Assembly: GCF_035497915.1 (NCBI RefSeq)
Contig: NZ_DATJCS010000005.1
Location: 1-64,000 of the forward strand
DNA length: 64,000 bases
Reading direction: 5' to 3'
From: Serpens sp035497915
Lineage (GTDB): Bacteria; Pseudomonadota; Gammaproteobacteria; Pseudomonadales; Pseudomonadaceae
The notes beneath the pieces are model-generated. The model did no database searches and had not been told where the DNA came from. It saw only the letters and a list, made by a program, of their open reading frames with translations. Every line of letters starts with the position of its first letter. The stretch's first letter is position 1. The translations under genes were made by a program, and so were the position numbers. This document shows, piece by piece, positions 19,976-29,057 of the stretch.

Positions 19976-20389
19976 TTACTCAACCTTCATCCGGCCGCTG
20001 CCTTCCAGGCTGGCAGCAAAGCGCACTTCGCGCTGCACGCCGGCCACGTCCAGTCGAGCTTCGATGGCGAAGGCCAGGCGCTGCGGATCGCCGTGCCGGG
20101 GCAGGGCGACTACCCGCACCTGACTCAGGCGCGGCTCGTAGGCGGTGATGAAACGTTCGATGGCGATGCGCGCCTGCTGCAGGGTGTCGTGCAGTGACAG
20201 GCGCTGGTCATTGAGATCCGGCAGGCCGTAGTCGGGCAGCGTCTGCACGCCACCGGCGCGGGTGCTGAGCATCCGCGCCAGATGGGCCGCCACGGAATCC
20301 ATGACGGCCTGTTCCTGGCTCCAGCCGTTGCGGCGCCGGGCGCTTTCGCCATCCAGACGCTCGAACAGGCTGCCGTATCCGCCGCTCAC
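19976..20389 (-). CDS. tssE: T6SS baseplate protein TssE
   Basis: A 137-residue gp25-like TssE (HsiF) protein that joins the baseplate to the first sheath ring. It shows the family pattern of an N-terminal SLFERL segment, a LPDYGLPDL motif (residues 51-59) and a C-terminal strand-rich half. It starts with GTG 3 nt after the tssC stop. The downstream gene is the PAAR effector, whose start is 14 nt away. Confidence 0.95.
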   Translation of the reverse strand: MSGGYGSLFERLDGESARRRNGWSQEQAVMDSVAAHLARMLSTRAGGVQTLPDYGLPDLNDQRLSLHDTLQQARIAIERFITAYEPRLSQVRVVALPRHGDPQRLAFAIEARLDVAGVQREVRFAASLEGSGRMKVE

Positions 20390-20392
20390 CGC

Positions 20393-21871
20393 TTAGTCCT
20401 TGTCCAGCTTGCCGACCAGCGACAGGGTGAAGTCGGCGCCCATGTACTTGAAGTGCGGCCGTACATTGAGCGTCACCCGGTACCAGCCTGGCTCGCCGGC
20501 CACCTCGTTGACCAGCACCTGGGCAGCGCGCAGCGGACGACGGCTGCGCACTTCGGGGTTGGGGTTCTCCTGGTCGGCGATGTACTGGCGGATCCAGGTG
20601 TTCAGCTCGCGCTCCAGGTCGGAGCGTTCCTTCCAGGCGCCGATCTGTTCGCGCTGCAGCACCTTCAGGTAATGAGCCAGGCGGTTGACGATGAACAGGT
20701 AGGGCAGCTGGGTGCCGAGCTTGTAGTTGAGTTCGGCCAGCCGGCCTTCCTCGCCGGTGCCGAAGAACTTGGGCTTCTGCACCGAGTTGGCCGAGAAGAA
20801 CGCCGCGTTGTCGCTGCCCTTGCGCATGGTCAGGGCGATGAAGCCCTGTTCGGCCAGTTCGTACTCGCGGCGGTCGGAAACCAGCACCTCGGTGGGAATC
20901 TTGGTCTCGATCTCGCCCATGCTCTCGAAGTGGTGCAGCGGCAGGTCATCCACCGCGCCGCCGTTCTGTGGGCCGATGATGTTCGGGCACCAGCGGTATT
21001 TGGCGAAACTCTCCGTCAGGCGGGTGGCCATGGCGTAGGCGGTGTTGCCCCACAGGTAGTGCTCGTGGCTGCCGGCGACGTTCTCCTTGTAGACGAAGCT
21101 CTTCACCGGGTTTTCCTGGGGATCGTAGGGGGTGCGCAGCAGGAAGCGCGGCAGGGTCAGGCCGACGTAACGGGCATCTTCCTGCTCGCGGAAGCCCTGC
21201 CACTTGGCGAATTGCGGGCCTTCGAAGTGGTCCTGCAGGTCCTTTACGTCGGGCAGGCCGGTGAAGCGCTCCAGGCCGAAGAAGCCCGGGCCGGCCGCCG
21301 CGATGAACGGCGCGTGGGCCATGCTCGCGACGCTGGCCACGTATTGCAGGGTCTTGATGTCCGGGGCGCTGGGGTCGAAGGAATAGTTGGCGATCAGTGC
21401 GCCGACCGGCTGGCCGCCGAACTGGCCGTACTCGGCGGTGTAGACGTGCTTGTACAGGCCGGACTGCACCACCTCGGGGCTGTCCTCGAAATCCTCCAGC
21501 AGGTCCTGCTTGGAGGCGTTGAGGATCTCCAGCTTGATGTTCTCGCGGAAGTTGGTGCGCTCGACCAGCAGCTGCAGGCCGCGCCAGGCCGATTCCAGCG
21601 CCTGGAACTGCGGGTGGTGGAGAATCTCGTCCACCTGCTGGCTGAGGGTGGCGTCGATCTCGGCGATCATGCGATCGACCAGCGCTTTCTTCACCGGCTC
21701 GTTGTGGTTCTGCGGCTTGAGCAGCTCGGCGATGAAGGCGGAAACGCCGCGCTTGGCGATGTCGTAGGCCTCGTCATCGGGGCTCAGGCGGGTCTGCGCG
21801 ATGATGCGGTCGAGAATGCCGGTGTCGGCGGAGGCGGTGTTCTGCGCCGCGGCGGCTGCGGGAGTGGTCAT
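20393..21871 (-). CDS. tssC: T6SS contractile sheath large subunit TssC (VipB)
   Basis: A 492-residue TssC/VipB sheath protein. Family segments include the LESAWRGLQLLVERT stretch (about residues 92-106) and the conserved C-terminal region ending in the sheath-core strands. It assembles with TssB into the contractile sheath that is later dismantled by ClpV. It lies 22 nt downstream of tssB, and its length and order are typical. Confidence 0.97.
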   Translation of the reverse strand: MTTPAAAAAQNTASADTGILDRIIAQTRLSPDDEAYDIAKRGVSAFIAELLKPQNHNEPVKKALVDRMIAEIDATLSQQVDEILHHPQFQALESAWRGLQLLVERTNFRENIKLEILNASKQDLLEDFEDSPEVVQSGLYKHVYTAEYGQFGGQPVGALIANYSFDPSAPDIKTLQYVASVASMAHAPFIAAAGPGFFGLERFTGLPDVKDLQDHFEGPQFAKWQGFREQEDARYVGLTLPRFLLRTPYDPQENPVKSFVYKENVAGSHEHYLWGNTAYAMATRLTESFAKYRWCPNIIGPQNGGAVDDLPLHHFESMGEIETKIPTEVLVSDRREYELAEQGFIALTMRKGSDNAAFFSANSVQKPKFFGTGEEGRLAELNYKLGTQLPYLFIVNRLAHYLKVLQREQIGAWKERSDLERELNTWIRQYIADQENPNPEVRSRRPLRAAQVLVNEVAGEPGWYRVTLNVRPHFKYMGADFTLSLVGKLDKD

Positions 21872-21893
21872 CGTGTGGCTTCCTTGTCGGTGA

Positions 21894-22379
21894 TCAGGCG
21901 TCCAGGCCCAGCTCGTTCAGTACGCGGTCGCGGGCGTCCGGGTCGGCCAGTACGCTTTCGATGGCCTTGCGGAAGGCCGGCGCGTTGCCCAGCGGGCCCT
22001 TCAGGGCGACCAGCGCCTCGCGCAGGGCCATCAGCTTCTTCAGCTCCGGCACCTGCTCGACCAGGCTGGCCGGGTTGAAGTCCTTCATGGAGTCGATGCG
22101 CAGCTGCACGGCCAGATCGTCCTCCGCGCCTTCCTGCAGGCGATTGGGCACGCTGAAGGTCAGGCTCAGCTCCTGCTTGGCCAGCACATCGTCGAAGCTC
22201 TGCTTGTCGATGCCGACCGGCTTGCGTTCCTCGATCTTGCGTTCGTCGGCGCGCTGGGTGAAATCGCCCAGCACCAGCAGCTTGAGGGGCAGCTCCTGCT
22301 CCTCCTGGGCGTTGCCGGTGGCGGGCTTGAAGGTGACGTTGATGCGTTCCTTGGGGGCTACCGAGCCTTCTTTGGCCAT
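21894..22379 (-). CDS. tssB: T6SS contractile sheath small subunit TssB (VipA)
   Basis: A 161-residue TssB/VipA sheath protein with the LPLKLLVLGDF segment (about residues 30-40) near the N-terminus that is typical of the family. The start at 22379 was chosen because of the AAGGAGAAGGA site immediately upstream; an in-frame ATG at 22439 would lie inside tssA and has no such support. It pairs with TssC and contributes the sheath handshake domain. Confidence 0.96.
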   Translation of the reverse strand: MAKEGSVAPKERINVTFKPATGNAQEEQELPLKLLVLGDFTQRADERKIEERKPVGIDKQSFDDVLAKQELSLTFSVPNRLQEGAEDDLAVQLRIDSMKDFNPASLVEQVPELKKLMALREALVALKGPLGNAPAFRKAIESVLADPDARDRVLNELGLDA

Positions 22380-22405
22380 GTCCTTCTCCTTGATGGTTGA
22401 TCCGG

Positions 22406-23917
22406 TTAATTCAGCGCCGCGTCGAGATCGAGGCGGCAAAGTCGTCGATACAGCTCTTCCTTGCGCTCGCGCAGCCCCAGTTGCTCGTAGCAGCCGTGCA
22501 GCTGGCGGGCGATCGCCAGAGCCAGGTCGGGCTCCCAGCGCTCCAGGTCATGGTTGCGGCCTTGCTGGTCCAGCGCTTCCAGCAGCGCCCGGGCCAGTTC
22601 GTGGCGCCCGGCCTGGCGGCACACGCGGGCGATGGCCAGTTCCCAGTACGCGTGTTCGCGCAGGCCGCGCGCGCCGTGCTGGCCAGTTCTGAGCGCCTGC
22701 ACGGCGGCCTTGAGGTCCAGCTCGCGCAGCAGGGTGCGGGCCTGGTGCAGGCCGGCTTCCCAGGACGTGTCGTCCACGCGGGCGGCGGGTTCGCTGCTCA
22801 TGGTCGCGGTCGAGAGCACGTGGCCGGTGAGCCAGGCCAGCGTATCGGGCTCGGCGAAGGGCGTGCCGTCATGAAAGCGCAGGGTTTCCAGGCCGGGCAG
22901 CCGGCGCAGCAGGGCCGCCAGCTCGCTTTCCAGCGCCTGCAGGGCCGCCTCGGCATTCAGCGCCTGCAGGCATTGCCAGGCGAGGTGCTGGCCATCCAGC
23001 CAGAACGGCGCGCGCGCCAGGCTGGTTTCCAGCTCGACCAGCAGTTCGGCGTGGCGGCCCTGGCGCAGGGCTTCCTGGAAGGCATTCAGGCGATCGCGGG
23101 GCAGGCCGCGCAGGGTGGTGATCTTTTGGCCGTCGCAGGGCGGCAGGGCGTCGATCGGCAACCAGAGCAGGCAGCGCGACAGGCGCAGGGCGCGGGCATC
23201 GGTGGGGTTCTGGCGCAGCCACCAGTCGCACAGCGAGCGGGCCTGTTCCTGCAGGGCGCGCAGGGTTTTTTGCGCATCCTTGTCGTTGTGCGGCCTGGCG
23301 CTGGGGCTGGTTGTCGGCGTGCTGGCTGGCGCAACAGGTGCTGGCGCCGGGCTGGCCGTTGTGGCCTGGCGGCTCAGCCCGTCGAGCTGACGGCGCAGGG
23401 GCAGCAGCGACGGCGCCTGCTCGCCCAGCCGCTCGGCCAGGCAGGCATCGAGTTGGGTGAGCAGGCCGTCCAGTTGCGCGAGCAGCGCGGGATCGCCGGC
23501 CGCCTGCGGCTCGCCCAGCGCCTGTTCCAGGCGCGGCAGCAGCCAGCCGATGGTCGCCGCGCGGGTGCGCGGCTTGCCGGGAAACAGGCCGTCCCAGCTC
23601 GGGCCGCAGAGTTCCAGCAGCAGGCCGAGGCCAGCGTGCAGGCCGGCCAGTCCGCCCTGCCGATACAGCGCGAAGGTCAGCCAGGTGGCCACCCGCAGAT
23701 CCTTGGACTGCTCGCGCAACAGCGCTTCGCAGCCGCCGCGTATCAGCGCCCAGTCGATTGCCCCGGTCGCATGGACTGCGCTGCCTTTGCCCAGTTCACG
23801 TTCCAGTTGTTCATATTCCGGGGAATAGCGTGCATCCGCTCCGAATGGGTTTTCGGAACTGACCGGAATTCTGGCGAGTTGCAGATACGCATCCGCGTTA
23901 ATGGGCAGAAGAGTCAT
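22406..23917 (-). CDS. tssA: T6SS assembly/cap protein TssA
   Basis: A 503-residue TssA with the ImpA-type N-terminal domain (about residues 10-130, including the GPSWDGLFPGKPRTRAATIGW segment, of which the core WDGLFPGKPRTR is diagnostic). A Pro/Ala/Ser-rich linker (about 190-215) precedes a VasJ/TssA-like C-terminal region. It is the first gene of the T6SS operon, corresponding to HsiA2. TssA proteins prime sheath polymerisation or cap its distal end. The 263-nt gap upstream holds the operon promoter region, in which I could not identify a clear sigma-54 or sigma-70 element. Confidence 0.94.
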   Translation of the reverse strand: MTLLPINADAYLQLARIPVSSENPFGADARYSPEYEQLERELGKGSAVHATGAIDWALIRGGCEALLREQSKDLRVATWLTFALYRQGGLAGLHAGLGLLLELCGPSWDGLFPGKPRTRAATIGWLLPRLEQALGEPQAAGDPALLAQLDGLLTQLDACLAERLGEQAPSLLPLRRQLDGLSRQATTASPAPAPVAPASTPTTSPSARPHNDKDAQKTLRALQEQARSLCDWWLRQNPTDARALRLSRCLLWLPIDALPPCDGQKITTLRGLPRDRLNAFQEALRQGRHAELLVELETSLARAPFWLDGQHLAWQCLQALNAEAALQALESELAALLRRLPGLETLRFHDGTPFAEPDTLAWLTGHVLSTATMSSEPAARVDDTSWEAGLHQARTLLRELDLKAAVQALRTGQHGARGLREHAYWELAIARVCRQAGRHELARALLEALDQQGRNHDLERWEPDLALAIARQLHGCYEQLGLRERKEELYRRLCRLDLDAALN

Positions 23918-24130
23918 TCCTTGACTTGCCGTTATTACTCAAGAGGGGACGTGGCAGCGTTGCGCACGAGGCGGGAGCCGTGGGGCTCGCCGAGCTGGCC
24001 GGCATTCTAGGAACAGATGCTGCGGGGGGAAAGTTTGCCGGGGAGAACCAGGTATCGTTTTGATTAATTGATCTTCGGCGTGGCTTATTGCAACGGGAAA
24101 GTTGTCTGCTAAGTGGCGCGTATATGAAGA

Positions 24131-24155
24131 AAAAAGCCCGATAGTTATCGGGCTT
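24131..24155 (-). terminator. Rho-independent terminator after the mutarotase gene
   Basis: A perfect 10-bp palindromic stem (AAGCCCGATA / TATCGGGCTT, 2-nt spacer) lies 25 nt downstream of the minus-strand stop at 24180. On the minus strand it is followed by a run of Ts. Confidence 0.9.
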
Positions 24156-24179
24156 AATTAGAGTAATTATTCAATTTAT

Positions 24180-25079
24180 TCAGTTATCAAGCGGACTTTC
24201 CCACAGGCTCAATTCCAGCGCGTGAGCAGCGTTGGGCGGCAGCTCGATACGGTCCTCCAGCACGTTGGCCGTCTCGATGCACAGCATGCCGGTCCAGGCA
24301 TCCTCGGCGAACTGCGATAAATATCGGCTTTTCGCGATCCACGGATTCCACACCACCGCCGAGTGTGAGCCGCTGCTCAATACATGCACGCGACGCCGCC
24401 ACTGCGGGTCGCGGAAGGAGATCTGCGAGGGCACGCCCAGGTAAATGCGATCGGTTTCCCCGCCGAAGGTCACCGGCCCTTGCTGCAGGCGCGCCTGCCA
24501 GTCTTCCAGGGTTTCGATGTAGCGGCAGCCGTGCAGGCCTTCCACCTGGACCTGGTGGATATCGCTGACCGCGAAGTAACTGTGCAGGGCCTGGCTGAGA
24601 AACAGCGGATGGGCGCCGTGATTGTGGCTGGTCAGGCGCAGATGCAGGCGCTGGTCGAGGCGGATCAGCAGGCGCAGTTCCACGGCGTGGGGCCAGTCGG
24701 GCAGCGGCTGCACGCGACTGTCGAAGACGAATTCGATGCTGACCGCATCGTCCTCTTCGCGAATGTCTTCCAGCCGCCAGTCGAGGGTGCGCACCAGGCC
24801 GTGGGCCGGCGCGGCGCTGCCGCGATACTGCGCCTGGATCTCGGCGGGGTTGCGTTCCAGCGCGCCGAACCATGGCCAGCACACCGGGACCCCGCCGCGC
24901 AGGCCCTGGCCGCGCCGGTATTCCGCCTGCTCGCTGAGCCAGATCAGCGGCGGCGCGTCATCGCGCTGGTAGCTGAGCAGTTGCGCGCCCTGCTCGGCGA
25001 TCAGCAACTGCGCGCCCTGGTGGCGGATTCGCCAGCAGGCCAGCTCGCCGATCTGCTGGTGTTCGATCTGTGCGGCCAT
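24180..25079 (-). CDS. D-hexose-6-phosphate mutarotase (aldose-1-epimerase family, YeaD-type)
   Basis: A 299-residue galactose mutarotase-like protein. Family features include LRGGVPVCWPWFG (residues 60-72), the catalytic-type His in APAHGLVR (91-97), the second conserved HSYFAVSD segment (166-173) and a late Glu in the VWNPW to CIETANV region (243-273). It interconverts alpha and beta anomers of hexose 6-phosphates. The start was set at the ATG beginning MAAQIEH; a much longer frame extends upstream but only overlaps dctM on the same strand. It stands alone between two terminators. Confidence 0.9.
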   Translation of the reverse strand: MAAQIEHQQIGELACWRIRHQGAQLLIAEQGAQLLSYQRDDAPPLIWLSEQAEYRRGQGLRGGVPVCWPWFGALERNPAEIQAQYRGSAAPAHGLVRTLDWRLEDIREEDDAVSIEFVFDSRVQPLPDWPHAVELRLLIRLDQRLHLRLTSHNHGAHPLFLSQALHSYFAVSDIHQVQVEGLHGCRYIETLEDWQARLQQGPVTFGGETDRIYLGVPSQISFRDPQWRRRVHVLSSGSHSAVVWNPWIAKSRYLSQFAEDAWTGMLCIETANVLEDRIELPPNAAHALELSLWESPLDN

Positions 25080-25126
25080 GGCAGGTTCTCCGGGGGCTGG
25101 GGTGGAAAGGGATGGTTCCACAAAGC

Positions 25127-25153
25127 AAAACGCCCGTCGAGGACGGGCGTTTT
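25127..25153 (-). terminator. Rho-independent terminator after dctM
   Basis: The stem AAAACGCCCGTC / GACGGGCGTTTT with a GAG loop lies 19 nt after the dctM stop. A/T runs flank both sides, so it could work in either direction. Confidence 0.9.
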
Positions 25154-25171
25154 GTATGGGGCCGGTGTGGC

Positions 25172-26548
25172 TTACGGGCCGTACACGGTTTCCGGCAGCC
25201 AGGTGATCAGCTGCGGCCAGAGGTAGGCAATCACCAGCATCGCCAGCTGGATGAAGATGAAGGGGATCACGCCCTTGTACATGGTCATGGTGGCCACCGA
25301 GGCGGGCGTCACGCTGCGCAGGTAGAACAGCGAGAAGCCGAACGGCGGGGTCAGGAACGAGGTCTGCAGGTTGATGGCGATCATCACGCCCAGCCAGACC
25401 GGGTCCAGGCCCATGGCCAGCAGGATCGGGCCGACGATCGGCACCACCACGAAGCAGATCTCGATGTAGTCGAGGATGAAGCCGAGGATGAAGATCACCA
25501 GCATCACCACGAAGAAGGCACCCATCACCCCGCCCGGCAGGTTGTGCAGGATCTCCTCGATCACCGCTTCGCCGCCGAAGCCGCGGAACACCAGGGAGAA
25601 CAGCGACGCGCCGATGAGGATCAGGAACACCATCGCGGAGATCGAGGTGGTGCTGAAGGTGACGTCCCTGAGCTGCTGCAGGTTCAGCTTGCGCTTGCTC
25701 AGCGCCAGCAGGGTGGCGCCCACGGCGCCCACGGCGGCGGCCTCGGTGGGCGTGGCGAAGCCCATCAGGATGGAGCCGAGCACCAGGCCGATCAGCAGCA
25801 GCGGCGGCAACAGGGCGCCGAGCAGCTTGCCCCAGTTCACCGTGCCCAGCTCTTCCTGGGGCATCGGCGGCAGCTTGGCCGGCTTGATGATCGCCACGAT
25901 CACCAGATACAGCACGTACAGGCCGATCAGCACCAGGCCGGGAATCAGCGCGCCCATGAACAGGTCGCCCACCGACACGGTCTTCGGCGAGAAGATGCCC
26001 ATCTTCAGCTGCGCCTGCTGGTAAGCGCTGGACATCACGTCGCCCAGCAGCACCAGCACGATGGAGGGCGGGACGATCTGCCCGAGGGTGCCGGTGGCGG
26101 CCAGGGTGCCGGTGGACACCGCCGGATCGTAGCCGCGGCGCAGCATGGTCGGCAGAGCCAGCAGGCCGAGGGTGACCACGGTGGCGCCGACGATGCCGGT
26201 GGAGGCGGCCAGCAGCGCGCCGACCAGGCACACGGAGATCGCCAGGCCGCCCGGCTTGGCGCCGAACAGGCGGGTCATGGACTCCAGCAGGTCATCGGCG
26301 ATGCGCGACTTCTCCAGCATCACGCCCATGAACACGAACAGCGGCACGGCCAGCATGGTCTGGTTGTTCATGATGCCGAAGATGCGGTTCGGCAGCGCCG
26401 ACAGGTAGCTGCCATCGAAAATGCCGAACAGTACGCCGAAGCCGGCGAACAGCAGCGAGACGCCGCCCAGCACGAAGGCGACCGGGAAACCGGTCATCAG
26501 GAATACGCAGATGCCCAGGAACAGCAGAAGGGCCATCGTCTCAGCCAT
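25172..26548 (-). CDS. dctM: TRAP transporter large permease DctM
   Basis: A 458-residue, very hydrophobic DctM-family protein with about 12 predicted membrane segments. It includes the family signature around NNQTMLAVPLFVFMG (residues 61-75) and GTLAATGTLGQIVPPSI. It is the ion-coupled transport subunit of a tripartite ATP-independent periplasmic transporter. It overlaps dctQ by 8 bases. The solute-binding gene dctP lies divergently upstream. Substrate is not certain from sequence; organic acids are likely. Confidence 0.94.
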   Translation of the reverse strand: MAETMALLLFLGICVFLMTGFPVAFVLGGVSLLFAGFGVLFGIFDGSYLSALPNRIFGIMNNQTMLAVPLFVFMGVMLEKSRIADDLLESMTRLFGAKPGGLAISVCLVGALLAASTGIVGATVVTLGLLALPTMLRRGYDPAVSTGTLAATGTLGQIVPPSIVLVLLGDVMSSAYQQAQLKMGIFSPKTVSVGDLFMGALIPGLVLIGLYVLYLVIVAIIKPAKLPPMPQEELGTVNWGKLLGALLPPLLLIGLVLGSILMGFATPTEAAAVGAVGATLLALSKRKLNLQQLRDVTFSTTSISAMVFLILIGASLFSLVFRGFGGEAVIEEILHNLPGGVMGAFFVVMLVIFILGFILDYIEICFVVVPIVGPILLAMGLDPVWLGVMIAINLQTSFLTPPFGFSLFYLRSVTPASVATMTMYKGVIPFIFIQLAMLVIAYLWPQLITWLPETVYGP

Positions 26549-27095
26549 GCTGCACCTCGGCTTGTTCTTCGAAGGGGAGGCGGCCGGCCAGACGGTAGGC
26601 GCCCTTGATCAGGTTGGAGATGGCTTGCAGCAGCAGGCTGACGACCAGCACCAGGATGATGCTCTTCTGCAGGTAGACGAACGGCAGGCCGCCGGCTTCC
26701 GGCGAACCTTCCAGAGTCGCCCAGGCGGCGCCGACGTAGTTCCAGCTGAGCCAGAGCAGAAAGCCGCAGGTGGGCAGCAGCAGCACCAGGGTGCCGAACA
26801 TGTTGACCACTTCCTTGGTGCGCGTGGAGAAGCGCTGGTAGAGGATGTCTACCCGCACATGTGCGCCCTGTTGCAACGCCCAGGCGGCCGCGCCCATGAA
26901 CACCAGGGCATGGCCGTACATCACCGCTTCCTGCAGGCCAGTGGCGCCGATGCCGAAGCCATAGCGCAGAATCACGACAACGGCGGTGCCAACCACCAGG
27001 AAAACCGGTAACCAGGCGCAGATGCGACCCAGCCAGGCGTTTATCGAGTCGATAAGGCACGCGAAGGTCACAAGCGGGGGTGTTTTTGCGGACAT
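26541..27095 (-). CDS. dctQ: TRAP transporter small permease DctQ
   Basis: A 184-residue membrane protein with four predicted helices and the DctQ-type pattern (a VVGTAVVVILRYGFG segment in helix 1-2 and an RVDILYQRFS loop after helix 2). It forms the membrane complex with DctM. It starts the dctQ-dctM operon; the 196-nt gap to divergent dctP must hold promoters for both. Confidence 0.92.
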   Translation of the reverse strand: MSAKTPPLVTFACLIDSINAWLGRICAWLPVFLVVGTAVVVILRYGFGIGATGLQEAVMYGHALVFMGAAAWALQQGAHVRVDILYQRFSTRTKEVVNMFGTLVLLLPTCGFLLWLSWNYVGAAWATLEGSPEAGGLPFVYLQKSIILVLVVSLLLQAISNLIKGAYRLAGRLPFEEQAEVQHG

Positions 27096-27291
27096 GACGA
27101 GTCCTTTATAGGAATGAAAAGCAGGCGGGACGCGATTCTAGGCCGCGTGGTCGGCCAGGGGCAACGGCGGCGCGACTTTGGTCGCAGTGACGAAGCTGGA
27201 AACAAGGCGGCAGCCTATGCTAGTCGGGTCATAAAGTGCCTCGACGACTCGCCCCCTCGCGATAGGCATAACAACAACAAGGAGCTACTCC

Positions 27292-28389
27292 ATGAAACGT
27301 CGTGACATTCTCGCCGCCGCCGGTGTCGGCCTGGCGGCCACCGCACTGGCCGGCTGCAAGCAGGAAACCGCACCCGCCGCTTCCGGCGAGACCACGCAGC
27401 AGCAGCGTTTCTCCTGGAAAATGGTCACCTCCTGGCCAAAGAACTTCCCCGGTGTCGGCGTGGGTGCCGAGCGCTTCGCCCAACTGGTCAACGAGATGAG
27501 CAATGGCCGGCTGAACATCAAGGTGTACGCCGCCGGCGAGCTGGTTCCGGCGTTGGAAGTGTTCGACTCGGTGTCGCGCGGCACTGCCGAGATGGGCCAC
27601 GGTGCCCCCTATTACTGGAAGGGCAAGGTCCCGGCCGCCCAGTTCTTCTGCGCCCTGCCGTTCGGCCCGAATGCCCAGGAAATGAATGCCTGGCTGCACC
27701 GGGGTGGTGGCATGCAGCTGTGGGAAGAGGTCTACAAGCCGTTCGGCATCCTGCCGCTGGCCTGTGGCGCCACCGGGGTGCAGACCGCCGGCTGGTTCAA
27801 CAAGGAAATCAACAGCGTCGAGGACTTCAAGGGTCTGAAGATGCGTACCCCCGGGCTGGGCGGCGAAGTGCTGACCCGCATGGGCGGTACCGTGGTGAAC
27901 CTGCCGGCCGGTGAAATCTTCACCGCCCTGCAGACCGGCGCCATCGACGCCACCGAGTGGATCGGTCCGTACAACGATCTGGCCCTGGGCCTGCACAAGG
28001 CGGCCAAGTACTACTACACCCCCGGCTGGCAGGAACCCAACGTCACCTTCGAGCTGGACATCAACCTCAAGGCCTGGGAAACCCTGCCGGCCGATCTGCA
28101 GGCCATCGTCCGCGCCGCTGCTCGCGACGTGAACGGCGACATGCTGGACGACTACAACGCCAAGAACATGGAAGCGCTGGAACAGCTGCGCGAGCAGGGC
28201 GTGGAAGTGCGCGAGCTGCCCGATGCGGTGCTGGCGCGCCTGAAGGAAGTCGCCGCCCAGGCGGTGGAAGATGCCGCCGCTGCCGACCCCGCTGCGGCGA
28301 AGGTGTGGGCGCAGCAGAAGGCCTACATGGAGCGTCTGTATGCCTACGCCGAGCTGAACGAAAAGAAGGTCTACAACATGCGCGGCTGA
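27292..28389 (+). CDS. dctP: TRAP transporter substrate-binding protein DctP (TakP-like)
   Basis: A 365-residue periplasmic solute receptor. The N-terminus combines a twin-arginine start (KRRDIL) with a lipobox LAGC (Cys at residue 19), so it is probably a Tat-exported lipoprotein. Segments such as WKMVTSWPKNFPG (43-55), GRLNIKVYAAGELVP and LQTGAIDATEWIGPYND resemble the TakP/2-oxo acid-binding branch of DctP proteins. The conserved Arg that contacts a substrate carboxylate is probably in LKMRTPG. It is transcribed divergently from dctQM. The substrate is inferred to be a carboxylate. Confidence 0.92.
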   Translation: MKRRDILAAAGVGLAATALAGCKQETAPAASGETTQQQRFSWKMVTSWPKNFPGVGVGAERFAQLVNEMSNGRLNIKVYAAGELVPALEVFDSVSRGTAEMGHGAPYYWKGKVPAAQFFCALPFGPNAQEMNAWLHRGGGMQLWEEVYKPFGILPLACGATGVQTAGWFNKEINSVEDFKGLKMRTPGLGGEVLTRMGGTVVNLPAGEIFTALQTGAIDATEWIGPYNDLALGLHKAAKYYYTPGWQEPNVTFELDINLKAWETLPADLQAIVRAAARDVNGDMLDDYNAKNMEALEQLREQGVEVRELPDAVLARLKEVAAQAVEDAAAADPAAAKVWAQQKAYMERLYAYAELNEKKVYNMRG

Positions 28390-28407
28390 CGCCGGCACGT
28401 TGTAACG

Positions 28408-28434
28408 AAACGCCAGCCCTCGGGCTGGCGTTTT
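28408..28434 (+). terminator. Rho-independent terminator after dctP
   Basis: The stem CGCCAGCC / GGCTGGCG with a CTCG tetraloop, flanked by AAA and TTTT, starts 19 nt after the dctP stop. Confidence 0.92.
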
Positions 28435-28454
28435 GGCATGTACTGCACAGAAAC

Positions 28455-28529
28455 CTGTAGGAGCGACTTCAGTCGCGAGCCTCTGGGTCGACCTGCACGA
28501 AAGGATCGCGGCTGAAGCCGCTCCTACAA
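28455..28529. repeat. REP pair, family A (inverted copies)
   Basis: Two REP-type palindromes in opposite orientation, 28455-28479 (CTGTAGGAGCGACTTCAGTC type) and 28505-28529 (ATCGCGGCTGAAGCCGCTCC type), are separated by 25 nt. The same element occurs at 36006-36130, 48670-48732 and 61489-61557 and, as a variant, near 55480. It lies between convergent dctP and the thioesterase gene. Confidence 0.9.
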
Positions 28530-28545
28530 AAAGAAGAAGGTGTTG

Positions 28546-28944
28546 TCAGCGGCTCGCCGGAATCGCCCGGGTCCGGCGACGGTCGTCGATGGCCACGAAC
28601 ACGAACACCGCGTCGGTCACCTTGCGCCATTCCTGGGTCTGCGGATCGTCGCTCCATACCTCGACCAGCACGCGCATCGAGCTGCGGCCGACCTGCAGTG
28701 TCTGCGTATAGAAGGACAGCTGGGCGCCGACCACCACCGGGGTCATGAACGCCATGCGGTCGATGGATACGGTGGCCACCCGGCCGCCGGCCAGGCGGCT
28801 GGCCATTGCCGTGCCAGCCAGGTCCATCTGCGCGACCAGCCAGCCACCGTAGATGTCACCGAAGCCGTTGGTGTCGCGGGGCAGGGCGGTGATCTGCATG
28901 GCCAGGTCGCCCTGGGGAATGGGGTCCAGCTCTTCGTTCGACAT
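28546..28944 (-). CDS. Acyl-CoA thioesterase (YciA-type hotdog fold)
   Basis: A 132-residue single-hotdog protein. The motif NGFGDIYGGWLVAQMDLAG (around residues 25-43), with its catalytic Asp in the helix, is the signature of YciA/acyl-CoA hydrolase family thioesterases. The C-terminus includes a typical VFVFVAIDD strand. The start was set at the ATG beginning MSNEE; an earlier in-frame ATG lies in the divergent pstS promoter. It hydrolyses acyl-CoA esters; chain-length preference cannot be read from the sequence. Confidence 0.9.
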   Translation of the reverse strand: MSNEELDPIPQGDLAMQITALPRDTNGFGDIYGGWLVAQMDLAGTAMASRLAGGRVATVSIDRMAFMTPVVVGAQLSFYTQTLQVGRSSMRVLVEVWSDDPQTQEWRKVTDAVFVFVAIDDRRRTRAIPASR

Positions 28945-29017
28945 ATCAGGCTCGGGGCACAGGGGTTGGCGGGTGGAGTATACCCAGCGAAATATCCTGG
29001 CGAAGCGGCCTGTGTCA

Positions 29018-29057
29018 TGGTCATCCAACTGTCACATGCGCTTCATAGACTTGTCAT
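29018..29057 (+). promoter_or_regulatory. Pho box array upstream of pstS
   Basis: Four 7-bp half-site-like repeats are phased at 11 bp: TGGTCAT (29018), CTGTCAC (29029), GCTTCAT (29040) and TTGTCAT (29051), each separated by 4 nt. This matches the PhoB-binding arrangement (CTGTCAT-N4-CTGTCAT). A -10-like AATACT follows exactly 10 nt after the last repeat, as in PhoB-dependent promoters where the Pho box replaces the -35 element. Confidence 0.88.

Noticed and set aside
23918..24130. Sigma-54 promoter upstream of tssA
   Set aside because: A GG...GC arrangement near 24035-24052 has 9 rather than 10 intervening bases and poor flanking match, so it was not reported as a promoter.
25080..26231. 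N-terminal extension of the mutarotase frame through dctM
   Set aside because: The extension is Arg/Gly/Ala-rich out-of-frame dctM sequence; the mutarotase family starts at the ATG at 25079, and a terminator lies in between.
27229..28398. Minus-strand frame of 389 codons opposite dctP
   Set aside because: It is antisense to a well-supported TRAP solute receptor with signal peptide and conserved motifs; no domain is visible.
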